Assembly (NCBI GenBank): GCA_002110485.1 | Contig: MOWL01000003.1 | Location: 186,001 to 250,000, forward strand | Source: Emergomyces orientalis | Lineage: Eukaryota; Ascomycota; Eurotiomycetes; Onygenales; Ajellomycetaceae | DNA length: 64,000 bases | Direction of reading: 5' to 3' | Shown here: positions 9,354-20,161 of the stretch, piece by piece | How the letters are laid out: each line of letters starts with the position of its first letter | How positions within the stretch are numbered: position 1 is the stretch's first letter | Notes under the pieces: generated by a model | Told to the model about the DNA's origin: nothing | Databases searched by the model: none | The model's input: only the letters and a program-made list of their open reading frames with translations | Translations under genes and position numbers: made by a program

Positions 9354-11975
9354 ATGAATCCCGAGAATACACAGCACAGAAAAAGGGATAAAGATAACAG
9401 TCAGACCATGACTGTAACACACAATTTCAAGCCTAAACCCAAAGGCTGGCCATCCTATGGAATTCCCGAGGAGCTCTTTGCTTGCATTGCCACATACCTG
9501 TCTCGTCAAGATATTTGCAATCTTCGTTCGGTGAACAAAGAATTTGCCTTCAAGCTCCAAAAAGTCCTTTTCCACACCATCGTGGTTCCATTTTCTCCGG
9601 CGGTATACTCATTCGATGAGGCGTCAGAGGAAAAGATCGATACGTTTGAAATACTGGGGGGTTGTGTTTCTCGATTTGGTCTTAGCTTCGAGATCGACCA
9701 GGTTCAACTATTCCATCCCCCAGAAAAGGCATACAACAATGCCGTCCAGACCTTCTGGGGAGAATATGAATGGCCTAAACCCGACTACGTTAAATACGAT
9801 AGCCTTAGGAGAATCGAGGAAGTGGGCGACCAAGTAGAGAGAATGAGACGGGCGTTTGAGACTTTGACCAATGTCTCCGAGTTTGCTCTCAGCTTCGATA
9901 CTGGCTATGGCTGGCTTAACCCTCCCACTCTTCTGGGCCAAGCCCTCCGATTTGAAGGCAAGCGCGTCGTATTTGGCGGACGCCTCCCACAGTCAGATAT
10001 TCCGCATCAGCGGCGACCTCAAGTGTCAACACCTAAAGAAAAATTGGTGTCTTCAATATCATCGAAACTGCTGAAAGAGTATCTTGAATCAATACTCCCA
10101 GAGTGGGCTTTCAGAAACCTATACCCCTTTAGCCATGGGGCCAGCGAGGGCTATTCTGCATCTCCACGTTTCTTGCCTCGAAACAGAAAGTTGGAAATTG
10201 ACCCTACCATTGAGAGGGGGAGAACGTATGGAGACGACCGCGCCAAGGGCGATTGCCAACTCTATCTGAGAAACCCTACCCGTGCACATACCGAATGGCT
10301 ACTTGAAACTTCCTGGGCTGCTCAGGCGATTTTAGGATCGTGCATCTGCGCGGCCATTGATGCCAAAAAATCATTTCAACGCGTTCATACCCTGAATATC
10401 TCTGGTATTTCCTCAGGGTTATTAAGCAATTTCAACCGACCTCAATTTTTTGAGGCTTTCCCTTGTCTGGCAACCATTATTCTCTTGGTTATTCCAGATT
10501 GGAAAGAATCAGATGCAGCCTGGGATTCGCAAAATCTGATAAGATATGTTGACCCCAGTACTGCATCCACCCTATTAACTCGCCTTCTAGACAATGTTAT
10601 CTCGCGCTTAGTTCAATTAGAGTGCCTTACAGTTGGATATGTTGGGGGAGGAGAGCATGCGAATGGAAAGTTTTGTCGGAACCAACACATCCTACCAGCT
10701 CCTATCACATACTTCGCACATGACGCTGCCAATGGTCGCCTTCCAGAGCCTCCTCTTACTTTTCATCATATCAAGAAGCTCACATTTGAAAATTGCTGGT
10801 TCAGCCCGTCTCTTTTGGTTGAGTTCTTTAAGGCGTCCTACCGAACCCCCCTAGAGTGTTTAAACTTTGACTCTTGTTCCTTGACCGCGGTACCCGGCGC
10901 CCTTCCTCGTCCCTATGTGAGCAATATGGTTCATCCAAGTTGTACACGAGAAGAATATTATCTCCAGGAGCTCCGAGAAGGAACCTGGTCAGATATTATT
11001 AACCGATTTACTCCAGCACTCTCACTTTCTGAGCAGATGGCTGGTCTGGGTTTGAGAGATTTCCCACCGCCACGTGGAAACGTCCCACTTTCTCTAAAAC
11101 AGCTGGAATTCATAAGTTGCGGATATGTTCGTCTCGCTCCCTTTTTCAACCAAAACAACCTCGTCGTCCCATATTTTCCAACGGACCAAATCCTAGCTGT
11201 TTCACCAATTTTCAGCCCAAACCCAGCGCAAATATTTCCTGCAAATCCTTTTGCGGGACCGCCACCTCACCTAAACCCAGTCCCACTCGCAGTGCTGCAA
11301 AACGTGGGCCCAGGATGGCCAAACGCCCAGAATCCACCTCCCCCGACAGTCCCCGTGAACCCTCCTTTGGGGGGCCCTCCTAACCTCGTTCCTCATCCAG
11401 CGATAATGCAGCCTGTCCACTTTGCGACGATCCCTCCTGGCCCGCCTCTATATACTCTGATTATGCAGCAATACCCCGCGTTGTCAGGACCCGCCCCTGC
11501 CCCTCCAGCAGCCGCCCAGCAAAACGCCCAGCAAGCCGGGAACCCTGTTATATTGCAACTTGGCCAACACTTCCAAGCACACGTAACGCACCAAAACGCG
11601 AGCTTAGCCGCCCTACCGCCGGGTCCTATTGCTCACGTAATGCACGTGCCAGCACTGCAAGCCCCAGCCGCTACCTCTGAAGACTCCTTGGAAAGCCATT
11701 TTTATATCGACTGCAGGATTCTTGGGACAATTGTTCAATGTATTGGTGACGATGAGGAGCAAGTTTTGGAATGTGCGTTCGGGATGACGTTGGGGTGGGA
11801 GGATGTCGAGAAACGACAGGAGGTCCTGGATGATGGCTTTAAAAAGGGGGGCGCGGGGAGGTTTTCTGGCGTTATTGTTCACTCTGATCGGGGGTTTACT
11901 GAAAGGAGATTTTCGGAGAGGTCGATCCATTATTGGGATGTTCCCGATTTGTGGGACTTTTTGCAGGCTGAATGA
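9354..11975 (+). CDS. F-box domain protein with proline-rich insertion
   Basis: Single uninterrupted frame of 873 residues starting at an ATG. An F-box lies near residues 34-75 (IPEELFACIATYLSRQDICN, then LRSVNKEF). F-box proteins bind Skp1 and choose substrates for SCF ubiquitin ligases. The middle has irregular leucine-rich segments (KKLTFENCWFSPSLL, CLNFDSCSLTAVP, KQLEFISCGYV) like a degenerate LRR surface for target binding. Residues about 615-760 are a low-complexity Pro/Ala/Gln stretch. A folded tail follows (SHFYIDCRILGTIVQC ... WDVPDLWDFLQAE). The target is unknown. It lies about 1.5 kb from the broken F-box-like gene on the other strand, but I see no clear paralogy between them. Confidence 0.75.
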   Translation: MNPENTQHRKRDKDNSQTMTVTHNFKPKPKGWPSYGIPEELFACIATYLSRQDICNLRSVNKEFAFKLQKVLFHTIVVPFSPAVYSFDEASEEKIDTFEILGGCVSRFGLSFEIDQVQLFHPPEKAYNNAVQTFWGEYEWPKPDYVKYDSLRRIEEVGDQVERMRRAFETLTNVSEFALSFDTGYGWLNPPTLLGQALRFEGKRVVFGGRLPQSDIPHQRRPQVSTPKEKLVSSISSKLLKEYLESILPEWAFRNLYPFSHGASEGYSASPRFLPRNRKLEIDPTIERGRTYGDDRAKGDCQLYLRNPTRAHTEWLLETSWAAQAILGSCICAAIDAKKSFQRVHTLNISGISSGLLSNFNRPQFFEAFPCLATIILLVIPDWKESDAAWDSQNLIRYVDPSTASTLLTRLLDNVISRLVQLECLTVGYVGGGEHANGKFCRNQHILPAPITYFAHDAANGRLPEPPLTFHHIKKLTFENCWFSPSLLVEFFKASYRTPLECLNFDSCSLTAVPGALPRPYVSNMVHPSCTREEYYLQELREGTWSDIINRFTPALSLSEQMAGLGLRDFPPPRGNVPLSLKQLEFISCGYVRLAPFFNQNNLVVPYFPTDQILAVSPIFSPNPAQIFPANPFAGPPPHLNPVPLAVLQNVGPGWPNAQNPPPPTVPVNPPLGGPPNLVPHPAIMQPVHFATIPPGPPLYTLIMQQYPALSGPAPAPPAAAQQNAQQAGNPVILQLGQHFQAHVTHQNASLAALPPGPIAHVMHVPALQAPAATSEDSLESHFYIDCRILGTIVQCIGDDEEQVLECAFGMTLGWEDVEKRQEVLDDGFKKGGAGRFSGVIVHSDRGFTERRFSERSIHYWDVPDLWDFLQAE

Positions 11976-14102
11976 ACTTGCATCTCATGTTGTGGGTTTC
12001 ATATGGTGTCGGAGGGTTTGAAGACCGAGAGCGCTGCCAAGCTAAACTGTTTTGTTTAGTTATTTTGTTTTCTTCCCGCTCTCTTTTTCTCCATTCAGCT
12101 GATGTTTGATTATTTTGAATTGTCTTTTGTTATTTTTTGTTTTTCTTCTTGTTTTTTTCAGCCCGGATGATTGTCTGTTTGATTTTTGCTGTTTTGATGC
12201 ACACATATACAAGGACGCCATTGCGGTCAAGGTTAGCTGTTTTTTAGCTGTTTTTTTGGGTTTTTTTGTCAACTTCAGTTGATGACTTTTAAGTTTGATT
12301 TTGGGATTATTTATCATTTCTTTCTCACATTCATTACAAAAGTATGTGACAGAGTGCAAGGAATTCTGTTTCTTCTTTGTACTTCACCCAGAAACCATGA
12401 TTAATAATTTGACTTTGGCATTCTTGAAGCTTCCGCATCCTCTATTAACATTCAGATGAGATAATTGATGTTTCAATTTTTACTTCTTGTTAGTCTTTTT
12501 TTTATGTTTATGAGGAGGTGTTTCAAGTGTAATTGTTTCGGTTTCTGGACTTTTCGGTTTGTTTTATATATTTAGATTCTCCTATATATGTAATTTTGCC
12601 ACAATGCAAAGAGATCATTGGTACTGCGCATCCCATCTTCCACGAAGAGTCGGAGCGTGACTCCATATCTTTGGCATAGTAAAGGACATTCTGTAGGTTC
12701 CCAGTCTTTGTCGGCCATGGTATTCCTCGTACAGTGTTCTGCTCAGCGGGAGGCGGAGGTTAGTGAGGGGCAAGCTGGTAGAGCAGCCAGCGTCACACAA
12801 ATAGTACTGATAGAATGCAGCGGCAAGATCTCACGTTATCAAGGTTTTCTGCTGAGCCTAACTAGATAGAGTTGCGGCGGTTGAGCTGTCACTTCGCGTT
12901 TGTTACTTCTCCCCCTATGATTACTATTATATCGAACTCTACGCTAGGGAACCGATAGTGTTGTTTGGTAAATATTATCAATTTTGGGCATCGGCAACGT
13001 TAACAATTGCAGCTAGGGAGGGGAGTTCATCAACAACCCTAATGTCCAGGGATGAGAAAACCCCAAAATTGCTATCTCCTGTGAAATGGTCATTGCCGGA
13101 TGGTTCGAATTGCCCGGAGGGGCTGGAGGCCCCCTGGAGGGCCCCGTATCTGAAGGCCAGGGTAGAATGTGGTTATTCAGAGGCAACAATAATCTTTGAT
13201 GACGAAATATCGAATATATCAAAATATCAAAACGACAAAAAAAAATCAAAAGGAAAATAACGTTGATGAGTGTACCAGAGAGGTTCAATGGTTCTTTTCA
13301 GCGAGACGCCAGTGAATTTCCACCCTGAAATATCCAGTGACAGAGAGCAGTTTTGTATTATGGTCCGCGTTCAAATACAAATACGACGGGATTATCAGGT
13401 TCTTCGCTGAGTCAATTGAATCATGTAGTCGTGACCAGTGACAGCAGCGGAAGCTGTGCCAACGTTTCATCAGATGCGACCAAAAGGTGACAAACCCCAT
13501 CACGGAAGATCCCTTCTAAGCAATCTTCGTACAGTATTCGACATTTCTAATATAGATTGATCTGGAACATTCACCAAATCTCGTAAAAAATATATAATAA
13601 AATTCTAACCCCCTGCGCATTATGGTTTATGACATCAGAACATCCGATTGCCCTGGGTAAAGGCCGAAGCGCCCAAACAGAAGTCATCAGGATGTTCGGG
13701 ATTCCCCGATTTGTGACCAACCGCCGCCTGCTGTGCCGCTCTAACCAACCCCACAGCAATGACTGGGAATCGCGGGGACAGAGGCCGCCGACTCGCCGGT
13801 ATGAGCTAATGGTTTTCTGGGTGATTGGCATATAAAATCGATCGATGTCATACATTCTATGGGTTTATTAGAAACTATTCTCAACAAACTCCTGCCCTGA
13901 TCTGATGATACACACAGACCTGGGTATAAGTATAGTACAACTAACTACAAACTGAGAAAAAATCATCAACACATATCGCCTGCATACAATAAATCAGCCC
14001 CTTACCTATATCTACCCAGCCGGCAATACCATATACCCAATCAACCATCCACAGCATCAAATCAAACCTCAATCATCCATCTTAAAATTAAAAAAAAAAA
14101 AT
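11976..14102. other. intergenic
   Basis: About 2.1 kb without a supported gene. 12000-12600 is T-rich, and its 99-residue lysine-rich minus frame is a by-product of that T-richness. 12600-13860 is mixed sequence with short frames on both strands and no recognisable product. The last 200 bases are pyrimidine- and A-rich and run into the next ATG, as a fungal leader would. Confidence 0.5.
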
Positions 14103-15155
14103 ATGGATCCAACCACCTCCATCCCCTCCACGATCCGCACCCTCCACCAACCCGACCCCCTCAAGCCCGAAATAACCCTAAAAACCACACCCGCACCAAC
14201 CCCAACCCCTTCCTCGACCACCGAACACCTAATCCGCGTCCACGCCACCTCCCCCTGCGCCGGCGAACTAGCCTGGCCCGCCTGGAACCCCCAGCTCTTC
14301 TCCGCAGAAATAGTCCCCTGCTACGACCTCTCCGGAACCGTCGTGCACGCCCCCGCAAACTCCCCTTTCCAGCGCGGCACACCGGTCTGGGGCCGCACGA
14401 ACGTCAACCACGCAGGCAACGCGCGCGAGTATACCATCGCACATACGTATGAACTAGCCCGGCGGCCGGGGGGTATCGATGAGATTTCTGCCGCGAGCGT
14501 GCCGTTGAGTGCGGAGACGGCGGTACAGGCGCTGTTTACGCGCGGGGGGTTGGCTGGGTTGGGGGAAGGGGGCGGGGAAGGGGAAGGGGAAGGGGAAGGG
14601 GGACTGGAGGCTGGGAAGGCGAGGAATAAGGGGAAGAAGGTGTTGATTACGGCTGCGTCTGGGGGTGTTGGGGTTTGGCTGTTGCAGTTGGCTAGGGAGG
14701 CTGGGGTGGGTGGAATTGTGGCGGTGTGTGGGAGCGGGAATGTGGGGCTTGTGAGGGAGCTAGGGGCGACGGAGGTGATTGATTATACGAAGACGAGTGT
14801 GAGGGAGTGGGCAGAGGCCGCGGGGGAGGCGGGGAAGGTGGATTTGGTGGTTGATTGTAAAGGTGGGGAGTCATTGGTGCAATGCTGGGATGCGGTGAAG
14901 GATGGTGGGGTGCTTTTGTCCATTTGTGAGCCGCCGGAGGGGCGGAAACCGGGGGATTGTGTGGCGAAGGATGTCAGGAATGAGTTTTTCATTATGGAGC
15001 CCAAGGGAGATGATCTGCTTGAGGTTGGGAGGTTGTTTGATGAAGGGAAAGTGAAGGCAGTGGTTGATAGTGTTTGGAAGCTGGAGGAATATAAACAGGC
15101 CTTTGAGAAATTGGATAAGGGGCATTCGAGGGGTAAAATCCTTCTTACGTTGTGA
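14103..15155 (+). CDS. medium-chain dehydrogenase/reductase (quinone-oxidoreductase-like, zinc-free)
   Basis: Intronless, 350 residues. The N-terminal GroES-like domain (about 20-145) lacks the Cys/His zinc ligands of true alcohol dehydrogenases. The nucleotide-binding domain carries AASGGVG at about 184-190, followed by LLQLAREAG and the conserved GATEVIDY. Related proteins reduce quinones or enones with NAD(P)H, so a soluble NAD(P)H-dependent reductase is likely; the substrate is unknown. Odd points: a Gly/Glu low-complexity insert (about 153-170, GGGEGEGEGEGG) lies exactly between the two domains, and the coding strand switches from very C-rich (first 300 bases) to very G-rich (from about 14540). 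Neither breaks the frame. Confidence 0.85.
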   Translation: MDPTTSIPSTIRTLHQPDPLKPEITLKTTPAPTPTPSSTTEHLIRVHATSPCAGELAWPAWNPQLFSAEIVPCYDLSGTVVHAPANSPFQRGTPVWGRTNVNHAGNAREYTIAHTYELARRPGGIDEISAASVPLSAETAVQALFTRGGLAGLGEGGGEGEGEGEGGLEAGKARNKGKKVLITAASGGVGVWLLQLAREAGVGGIVAVCGSGNVGLVRELGATEVIDYTKTSVREWAEAAGEAGKVDLVVDCKGGESLVQCWDAVKDGGVLLSICEPPEGRKPGDCVAKDVRNEFFIMEPKGDDLLEVGRLFDEGKVKAVVDSVWKLEEYKQAFEKLDKGHSRGKILLTL

Positions 15156-15466
15156 ATGCCGTGATGAGAATATCAGATATCTGTGTTTGAATTGTTATAG
15201 GACCATGACAGAATGTGATTCAGATGTCTCAACAGCCACTCTGGCATGCATGTAGCTCACAAATACCTCCCACCCAATTCAGAAAAATCAATGAAGTTGA
15301 ACATGTTGAATAATTAACCCCTCTGCAATGATGTAATCAGTGTAAACTCTCCTTCCATGAGTTTATCACCGAAAATTTTGCAAATCTGCAGATCAATAAT
15401 ATTTCCTCTCAAAAAAGCATGTTAATCTTCAATTCAATTCCAAGAAACACCACACAGGATAGCCAA

Positions 15467-15500
15467 AAAAAAAATAATAATAATAATAATAAAAAAAAAA
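15467..15500. repeat. A/AAT microsatellite
   Basis: Run of A, then several AAT units, then A again; simple sequence repeat in intergenic DNA. Confidence 0.8.
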
Positions 15501-16663
15501 TTTGGAGAGCAAGGATTCGCCACAAGTTCAAGGAAGATGCACAGATGGATGTCGCGTCCCATGAGGCTGTGCAAAATCACCTATCTTTGCCTGATCACCA
15601 ATATACTGGCATGATGAAGGGTAGCCAGCCTCAACTTAAACTGTAGTGATGTCATTGGGTGTTGAAAAATAAGGTGTATGCAGCTAATTTGGTAGTCCCG
15701 TTGATAAAAAAAACAATAATCATAATAATGGCGAAGCGTCATTGTTGGAGTGTTCAAAATTTGGGAGAGGCGAGGAGGAATATTATTCCAAATCAAACCC
15801 CCCCCCACCCACCCAAAACACCCTTTGAAAACTGGGGTGTCATCTGATGGTTCCAAAACTGCGGAGGCCGCGAGTACCATGTAACTTACCCTTTCAACAT
15901 CCAGCGTACAGGATAGCATAGTTCGAGGAACTGATTGAACACGTCAACATCTTGCTCCAACTTGACACTTTGATATGGAAGATGAGGGGCGGGGTAGGGA
16001 GGTTTCAATTTGTGAATTTGATATGGTCTTGTTTGTTCATCTGTTTGTTTGTTCGTTTTAAAAGTATTGAAGGGGTGGGGATACCCAGGGACGATCCATC
16101 AGGAGACAAACTCCGAATATGTGCATGCACAGGGTATTTGAGACCGTATATCGGAAGGGGGCATCTTCTTCGTCCAGCATGAGCTGTATGACACTGGCAT
16201 AAGGAAGTTTTTTTTTTCTTTCTCTATATCCATCCACGCGGCTGAATTTTAGTTCTTCCTTTTTGAGTTTTTCATCGAAAAACGGCGCACTAAAGGTTAA
16301 ATTTCACGTGACCATATTGATGCTGCTTTTAACTCGGAGAGTCATCAAGATGTCCGAGGTGTCAGAGGGAATTGATAGTTTTAGTCGAGGTGAAAGAAAT
16401 GTAGCAGGTATTAACTCAATAATGCGGTGTAGGTAGCTAATTGAACCATAGGGAAGTTGGTTGACAGGAGTTGAAGATACGAATCCAAAGCAACCAGTTC
16501 TATTCCGGGTTGCAAATTGAACTGCAGTTTATATGCCAGTAGTTACATTCAAAGACTGGGTTGGGGTTGGTCGTAATGTAGTAGTCATAACCATCATTTT
16601 ATTTTCCCGTCTGGGCTGGAACTGGAACTGCTCCGACTTTTAACGGGAAAAAAAGAGAGAGAA

Positions 16664-16681
16664 GGGGGGGGGGGGGGGGGG
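16664..16681. repeat. G homopolymer (18 bases)
   Basis: Uninterrupted run of 18 G residues preceded by GAGAGAGAA; intergenic, and its length may be a sequencing artefact. Confidence 0.8.
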
Positions 16682-16902
16682 TGGAGGGAAACTCGATTTG
16701 CTCCGCTTGATACTTGATACTGGATGAAAAATCCGCCATTGCAAGGATATAAAACCCGCGGGAGGATAACTACCGCATTGAACCCTAAGTAAGGCCAATT
16801 GACAAGAAAGTGTGCATATTCGTTTGTTGTTAATGACTGAGCGTCCGAGAATAGCTACGAACTTACAACATGGCTTCTCAAGCGGTTAGAGAAAATATGA
16901 TA

Positions 16903-16926
16903 TGGAATCTTGGAATCTTGGAATCT
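16903..16926. repeat. three tandem TGGAATCT units
   Basis: Perfect 8-base unit repeated three times, followed by a partial copy (GGAAT). Intergenic. Confidence 0.85.
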
Positions 16927-17979
16927 GGAATACAGAAAGGCGAGCCCCGCCCCCCGAGTAGATAGTAGGCTGGGACCCTGGCACGCCACAGGCACAGGAG
17001 CAAGCAGTGAAACCAGGCCAGATATGATTGGCAGCATTCGTGACGGGGGCACTGCAGAGGGTTCGTTTGACGGGCATTATTAGCAACATGGTACGGTCGT
17101 GATGGATGGAGGTTGAGGTGAATGTTAAACACGTAACTAGTTAGTTGTTTGTGGGGATATCCAATATCAAAAATTTATTTTATTTCCTCGACCCAACCAG
17201 GGTCCAACACTAGTAACTTAACTACTATGTACGCAAGCACATCCATCGCCAGAGGTTAATAAAGTCAGCATAGCATGCCCACGGGGTAGAACCATCCCTG
17301 GGTTTAACGACTCCAGTCAGGGCGGCGTGGCGCTAAACCACTCCCCGACTCTCCCCATACTCTTGGAAAAAGCCTCGGGGCTCCAGCTGCTCCCCCCCTT
17401 CAAAGACCTCAACGTCTCGCTTGTGTCTGCCTCTTGTCTCTGTCTCCGTTTGTTGAAACAACCAGCGTCAGCAAACTTAATTTAAGTGTTTATTTTTACA
17501 TATATCCCCGGGTCAGCAGAACGTTTTATGCGTTTCTGAATCCCGTCCATTCTCTCGTTTCTCTCTCTTTGCTTTTCTAAACTCCTCCACTGCCCGACTA
17601 TTAAAAAGATACATACAAATATAATATAATCCCGTATATATATACATACCGCTCTCCCCTCATTGTCCTCCTTTCGTTGAACCTCATTTCCAACTAGTTG
17701 TGGCAGTCAACCGCGCTTGGCCACCCCTTAATAATAGCACCTAGAGAGTCCACCCAGCCTTCATCTCCGACCGCTGCAACCTGGACGGTCGACGGGTCTC
17801 TTCCCTTGCTCTGGTTGCCCTTGGCTGTTCTGCCTATATATTGTGCGCCCCGTGTGCGGAAATTTCATTCTTCGATACACTACTCCCCTCCGTCCGACTG
17901 GACAACCCTTGTTGTTGCTGTCGTTTATTCGCCCTCTCTAGCTAGGAATCGCGAAAGGTTCCGTGAATTCATCATCACC

Positions 17980-18891
17980 ATGAAGCGATTCGTGGGGACT
18001 ATAAATAAACATACCTGTGAGTTGTGCCCATAACCGTCCGCCCCCCAACCCCCAATCCATCATTAGAGGAGGAAACTACAACCTGACCATCCACGGCCAT
18101 TCGAGCATGCCTAATCTCACCATGAAACCCATACTGACGCATTTGCGACGGTTATCTCGTTCAGCCCAATCTTCAACTCGAGCTTCTTCTTACCCTCCAG
18201 ACTCGCCAGAAGCTATTGTATTGGCTGAACTGGTACGTGTTCTGTTGTCGCAAAAAGCGGGAGTGTGTGTGGCTGGAAATCCAAAAAAAAAAAAAAAAAA
18301 ATTTTGAGAGGGAATGAAACAAATCACTGATAATAATAGACTGCCTTTTGTGAATCTGGAGGACCAAACAATACTGTACGTTATATGCCTCTTAATTTTT
18401 TATTCCTCCTTCTTTGCTGTGCCTCCCCCCCCCCGAAGCTAACAGCCCTATTCTCGTATTTGTTGCCAACTAATAGGGAGATGAATACCTTCACTTACCC
18501 GCCATCGTCGAGGCCGCGGAATCAAGCCCTGGTGCCGCAAAGGAGGCTGCAGACCTGATCCGTCGAGTACTATCCAATCCCGCCAGCAAAAAAGGCTACA
18601 AACAGTACAATGCAATCATGCTCGTCCGGATCCTGGTCGATAACCCAGGCGCCACCTTCACGCGCAACTTCGACGCGAAATTCGTGTCGATAGTGAAAGA
18701 CATGTTGCGCGACGGACGGGATATGAGTGTCCAACAAATCCTACGGGAGACGCTTGAGTTTCTCGCCATACAAAAGGCCCACGACCCGAATCTAGTGCCA
18801 CTGGGGGAAATGTGGAAGAAGGAGAAATTGAAGTTTGAGAAGGCAATGGGTGTTAGCGCTGTAAGGATACCTATAACCCATAATATCCCTT

Positions 18892-18933
<42 letters not shown>

Positions 18934-20161
18934 GGTGCGATTGCACTGTTGGTACTGATGCCATGTTAAACAGGGACCATGGGTTCAACCACATAATCCG
19001 GGCCAGAGAGACGATTACTTCGGGCGCCCGCACCGGCCCAGAGGCCTACCCCCACTCGAAGAGCTTACCGCCAGAATAGCAGAAGCAAACACCTCTGCTG
19101 GATTACTTCTTCAGCTCGTCCAGTCAACCCCGACTGCAGAATTCTATTCTAATGACCTTTTAAAGGAATTCTCAGCACGCTGCCAGGCCGCTGCCAGATC
19201 TATCCAGGGATACATGAACGCGACCAATCCCTCGCCGGACGAAGATACCATGCTCACGCTGATAGAGACGAACGACAGACTCTCCGTCGCATACTCGAAA
19301 TACCAGCGCGCCGCTGTCATTGCCAAAAGGAACGTGAGCAGAACGGAGTCTCAAGACGGGGCCCCTCCCACCCCTCCCGTTTCGCAGCAGTGGCCAGAAC
19401 AACAGCAGTACCAGCAGCCTCTACGCCAGCCCCAGCAGGCGCAGAACATCGAAACACCCGCCGAAAAACGCTCCGTCCCGCTCCTCTCTATCCCGCGCAA
19501 AGCTCTGAACAAATTCCGCTCGGACAAGCAGCAACAGCAGCCGCAAGACGCGCAACCACAACCACAACCGCATCCACGTCATTCAACCCAATACCAACCT
19601 CACCCTCACCATCAATACCAATACTCATCACACCAACAACACCCACTACCCCCACGAACTCCCCCCGAACACGCTACCACCACTACCACCACCATCACCA
19701 CGCCACCTCCCAACTCCGCCGTCTCCCCCTTAGCTACTACCCCACCCCAACTCCCACTCACAAGCAATCCCAACCACAACAACAACGCCCTCGTTAGCCC
19801 CGCCCGCACCGCCATCCTAACCAGCAACGGACCCCAAACCAACACATCCCCCTACCAATACAACTCCAGCGAATTCCAGGTCGAAAACCCCTTCGCAGAT
19901 ACATATAGCACGTCGCATCTTGACAACAATAATCACAATTACAACAACAACAACAACAACACATCTATGATGCCCGGTGTGCGTGCTGGTGGTGGCACAG
20001 GTAGAGATACAGATGCCGATACCGAACCCGTAACGAGTAGCACGTACTATCCCGATGCGAGGAATGCGATGGTCGATGGCAATATGCCGGGGGCTGCTGG
20101 GGTTGGGGCGATGAGGGCGACGGAGAGGTTTTATGGGGGTGCGAGGAGGGGGGGTGGGTAG
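17980..20161 (+). CDS. VHS/GAT-domain protein (LSB5-like trafficking adaptor)
   Basis: Five exons: 17980-18016, 18165-18232, 18340-18375, 18477-18860 and 18974-20161; 570 residues, all joins in frame. The start MKRFVGTIN and the tiny 36-base third exon (TAFCESGGPNNT) fit the conserved N-terminus of this fungal family. A VHS/ENTH-like helical domain covers about 35-160 (GDEYLHLPAIVEAAE, YNAIMLVRILVDNPG, DMSVQQILRETLEFLA). A GAT-like three-helix region covers about 200-290 (ELTARIAEAN, CQAAARSIQGYM, LIETNDRLSVAYSKYQRA). The rest is a disordered Gln/Pro/His/Asn-rich tail with poly-Asn and a Gly-rich end. Such adaptors bind ubiquitin or small GTPases in endocytic and Golgi sorting, and yeast Lsb5 also links to actin. 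The fourth intron (18861-18973) contains a 30-base A run. Confidence 0.85.
18901..18930. repeat. A homopolymer (30 bases) inside intron
   Basis: Follows a short CA repeat and precedes five G. It lies within intron 4 of the VHS/GAT gene. Confidence 0.85.

Larger units (their letters stand above)
15156..17979. other. long intergenic region and leader of VHS/GAT gene
   Basis: No supported gene in about 2.8 kb. It includes an A/AAT low-complexity stretch near 15470-15500, a G homopolymer at 16664-16681, three perfect tandem TGGAATCT units at 16903-16926, and pyrimidine-rich sequence from about 17340 on that is probably promoter and 5' leader of the next gene. Confidence 0.5.

Noticed and set aside
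12060..12359. 99-residue lysine-rich minus frame
   Set aside because: It is the complement of a T-rich stretch with no domain and no splice or promoter context.
17698..18033. 111-residue frame overlapping the VHS/GAT start
   Set aside because: Runs through the pyrimidine-rich leader and past the true splice donor in another frame; no domain.
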